7,003 nt of DNA, taken from an uncultured Actinomycetes bacterium. GTDB taxonomy: Bacteria > Actinomycetota > Acidimicrobiia > Acidimicrobiales > Ilumatobacteraceae. The notes under the pieces were generated by a model. That model had not been told where the DNA came from and searched no databases. It worked only from the letters and a program-made list of their open reading frames with translations. Shown piece by piece: positions 5,096 to 7,003 of this stretch; position 1 is the stretch's first letter, and the number at the start of each line of letters is the position of its first letter. The stretch spans positions 1 to 7,003 of the forward strand of contig CAIYHK010000243.1 of NCBI GenBank assembly GCA_903925985.1, given 5' to 3'. The position numbers were made by a program, and so were the translations under genes.

Positions 5096-6541
5096 ATGAA
5101 TTCCAACTACAAGTCCCTCGTTCAGATCGCTGCGGGTATCAAAGATGGATCGCTCAAGGCAGTTGATGTTCTTGAGGAACACATTGCTCGAATCGACGCA
5201 CGCGAATCAGAAATTCATGCCTTCAATAAATTGACCCTTGATGACGCGCGTGCAAATGCTGCGCGCATTGATGCCGATGCTGCTGCGGGTCGGCCGCTAT
5301 CACCACTTGCTGGTGTGCCGATTGCCTTGAAGGACAACATGTGCACCCGTGGTGTGGAGACCACTTGTTCTTCAAAGATGCTTGCCAACTGGAAGCCGCC
5401 ATATGACGGCACGGTTGTGCGCAAGTTAAATGAAGCGGGAGCGACGATTGTCGGCAAGACCAACCTTGATGAGTTCGCCATGGGATCGAGCACCGAGAAC
5501 TCGGCATTTGGTCCCACGCGTAATCCACTCGACACATCGCGAGTTCCAGGTGGTTCAAGTGGTGGCAGCGCAGCAGCAGTAGCGGCGGGTTTCGCCGCTG
5601 CGAGCCTTGGCAGTGATACCGGTGGCAGTATTCGTCAGCCAGCTGCACTTTGTGGCGTGGTGGGAGTGAAACCGACTTATGGATATGTGAGTCGATATGG
5701 GCTCGTGGCGTTTGCCAGCAGCCTCGATCAAATTGGGCCCTTTACTCACACTGTGGAGGATGCCGCGGTACTGCTAGATGCAATTGCTGGTCATGACCCA
5801 ATGGATTCAACCTCAATTCCAGAAGCATTACCTGCACTTGCACCATTGGTTGGTGCTGATGCTGATTTGAAGATTGAGGGTCTGCGTGTGGGTCGCATCA
5901 CAGACATGCCTGAAGGTGCGGCACCCGATGTATTGGAGCGACTCGAAGCAGCATTCAAAGCGCTCGCTGACCGCGGTGCGGAGATTGTTGATGTGCAAGT
6001 ACCGGCTATGACTTACGGTCTCACCGCGTATTACTTAATTGCCCCTGCCGAAGCGAGCAGCAACCTCGCTCGTTATGACGGTGTGCGTTATGGAATGCGT
6101 GTCGAAGCTGCAGACACAAATGCGATGTATGGAGCTACGCGTGCGGAAGGTTTCGGCGAAGAGGTTGAGCGCCGCATCATGATCGGCACTTATGCGCTTT
6201 CGGCGGGTTACTACGACGCATACTACGGAAAAGCACTTAAAGTCCGTCGGTTGATTGCGGACGATTTTGCAAAGGCGTATGCGAAGGCTGATGTTTTGCT
6301 AACCCCGACTTCACCAACTACGGCGTTTCCGTTCGGCGCTAAGACTTCCGACCCGCTGACCATGTATTTGTGCGACGTATTCACTATTCCTACCAACCTT
6401 GCTGGTCATGCAGCGATGAGCGTGCCATTTGGTAACGGTGCAGATGGACTACCAATCGGTGTCCAGATCCTTGCACCAGCATTAGGTGAACCAGTGATGT
6501 TCCGCGCCGCAGCCGCGCTTGAGAAGGCGGTGCAAGCATGA
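5096..6541 (+). CDS. gatA: Asp/Glu-tRNA amidotransferase subunit A (glutamine amidase)
   Basis: GatA hydrolyses glutamine and sends the ammonia through a channel to GatB. From ATG 5096 it has 481 residues, close to the usual 480-490. The amidase-signature triad is intact: Lys79 in PIALKDN, cis-Ser154 in [10 protein letters not shown] and the nucleophile Ser178 in [12 protein letters not shown]. These numbers equal those I recall for S. aureus GatA (K79, S154, S178), which supports this start. Other landmarks are [20 protein letters not shown] (121-140) and [21 protein letters not shown] (from 192). An in-frame TTG at 5087, overlapping the gatC stop, would add three residues; ATG is preferred, though neither has a strong Shine-Dalgarno (only GGA at 5084-5086). 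The stop overlaps the gatB ATG as ATGA, so GatA and GatB are probably made in a coupled way. Confidence 0.96.
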   Translation: MNSNYKSLVQIAAGIKDGSLKAVDVLEEHIARIDARESEIHAFNKLTLDDARANAARIDADAAAGRPLSPLAGVPIALKDNMCTRGVETTCSSKMLANWKPPYDGTVVRKLNEAGATIVGKTNLDEFAMGSSTENSAFGPTRNPLDTSRVPGGSSGGSAAAVAAGFAAASLGSDTGGSIRQPAALCGVVGVKPTYGYVSRYGLVAFASSLDQIGPFTHTVEDAAVLLDAIAGHDPMDSTSIPEALPALAPLVGADADLKIEGLRVGRITDMPEGAAPDVLERLEAAFKALADRGAEIVDVQVPAMTYGLTAYYLIAPAEASSNLARYDGVRYGMRVEAADTNAMYGATRAEGFGEEVERRIMIGTYALSAGYYDAYYGKALKVRRLIADDFAKAYAKADVLLTPTSPTTAFPFGAKTSDPLTMYLCDVFTIPTNLAGHAAMSVPFGNGADGLPIGVQILAPALGEPVMFRAAAALEKAVQA

Positions 6542-7003
6542 GTGAAAACAATGCAGACGCTGGACTACCAAACGGCTGGAAACTGGTTGTTGGGCTTGAA
6601 GTTCACGTTGAGCTCGCCACAAAGACGAAACTCTTTAGTGCATCACCAAATCGGTTTGGCGATGAGCCAAATACGAACATTGACCCAGTGACACTGGGTC
6701 TCCCAGGTGCTTTACCGGTGCTCAACAAGTTTGCAGTTGAGCTCGCAATGCGTGTCGGTCTTGCATTGAATTGTGAAGTAAAGCCGAGCACATTCCATCG
6801 CAAGAACTACTTCTATCCAGATCTTTCAAAGGCTTACCAAATCAGTCAATATGACCAGCCGTTGAATGTTGACGGCTACCTTGATCTTCCTGGTGGGGTT
6901 CGAATCGGAATTGAGCGCGCACATCTTGAAGAAGACACTGGCAAGAGCACACACTTTGGTGGGAACACAGGACGCATTCATGGCAGCGATTACTCGTTAA
7001 TCG
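6538..7003 (+). CDS. gatB: Asp/Glu-tRNA amidotransferase subunit B, N-terminal part (cut by right edge)
   Basis: GatB binds the mischarged tRNA, phosphorylates its Glu or Asp side chain with ATP and amidates it with ammonia from GatA. The first 155 residues of about 480-500 are present. Landmarks are [10 protein letters not shown] at 17-26 (GatB catalytic cradle start), [12 protein letters not shown] at 53-64, [20 protein letters not shown] at 86-105, [11 protein letters not shown] at 126-136 and [11 protein letters not shown] at 144-154, the last resembling mycobacterial GatB. The segment [10 protein letters not shown] (46-54) has no cysteines where many homologs carry a CPVC pair, a variation also seen in S. 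aureus GatB. The ATG overlaps the gatA stop (ATGA); GAGAAGG at 6521-6527 is a possible Shine-Dalgarno, ten bases away. Confidence 0.96.
   Translation, partial: MSENNADAGLPNGWKLVVGLEVHVELATKTKLFSASPNRFGDEPNTNIDPVTLGLPGALPVLNKFAVELAMRVGLALNCEVKPSTFHRKNYFYPDLSKAYQISQYDQPLNVDGYLDLPGGVRIGIERAHLEEDTGKSTHFGGNTGRIHGSDYSLI

Noticed and set aside
4752..5096. Minus-strand 114-codon open frame
   Set aside because: It is the antisense shadow of gatC, with no ribosome site and no recognisable domain.
5223..5648. Minus-strand 141-codon open frame opposite gatA
   Set aside because: It is rich in His, Gln and Cys as expected from antisense reading of gatA, whose catalytic motifs are intact.

Overview
The window reads as a normal housekeeping stretch of an actinobacterial chromosome. 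Three protein signatures point there: HemE with an MRQAGRSLPEYR motif, Lgt with IWEGGLGIWGG where proteobacterial enzymes carry a His, and GatB with a TGRIHG segment. The use of GTG starts with a TANNNT hexamer just upstream and no Shine-Dalgarno sequence fits the same group. Base composition looks moderate, not Streptomyces-like, so an aquatic or acidimicrobial-type lineage is possible, but that is an inference. No mobile element, CRISPR array, tRNA or rRNA was seen, and no gap exceeds about 70 bases.

Left half, minus strand (415 to 3083, read right to left): an M48 membrane metalloprotease (HtpX-like), then a DrrA-type ABC ATPase, a DrrB/ABC-2-type permease overlapping it by 4 bases, and hemE 12 bases later, which runs off the left edge. 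ATPase and permease should form one exporter. HemE makes coproporphyrinogen III in heme synthesis. The protease belongs to membrane-protein quality control. The four genes are co-directional and closely packed, but no biochemical link between them can be shown.

Right half, plus strand (3098 to the end): lgt starts only 14 bases from the protease start, back to back. Lgt lipidates prolipoproteins. Its 3' end overlaps by 35 bases a crotonase-family gene that lacks the usual hydratase glutamates. A perfect 9-bp inverted repeat follows, then a probable promoter and the gatC-gatA-gatB operon (gatB cut by the right edge). GatCAB converts Glu-tRNA(Gln) and/or Asp-tRNA(Asn) to the amidated forms.

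The most notable pattern is in translation signals. The four genes that follow a putative -10 element (M48 protease, ABC ATPase, lgt, gatC) have no visible Shine-Dalgarno, while internal genes (permease, hemE, crotonase) have strong ones. I found no convincing evidence for a new biological system here.
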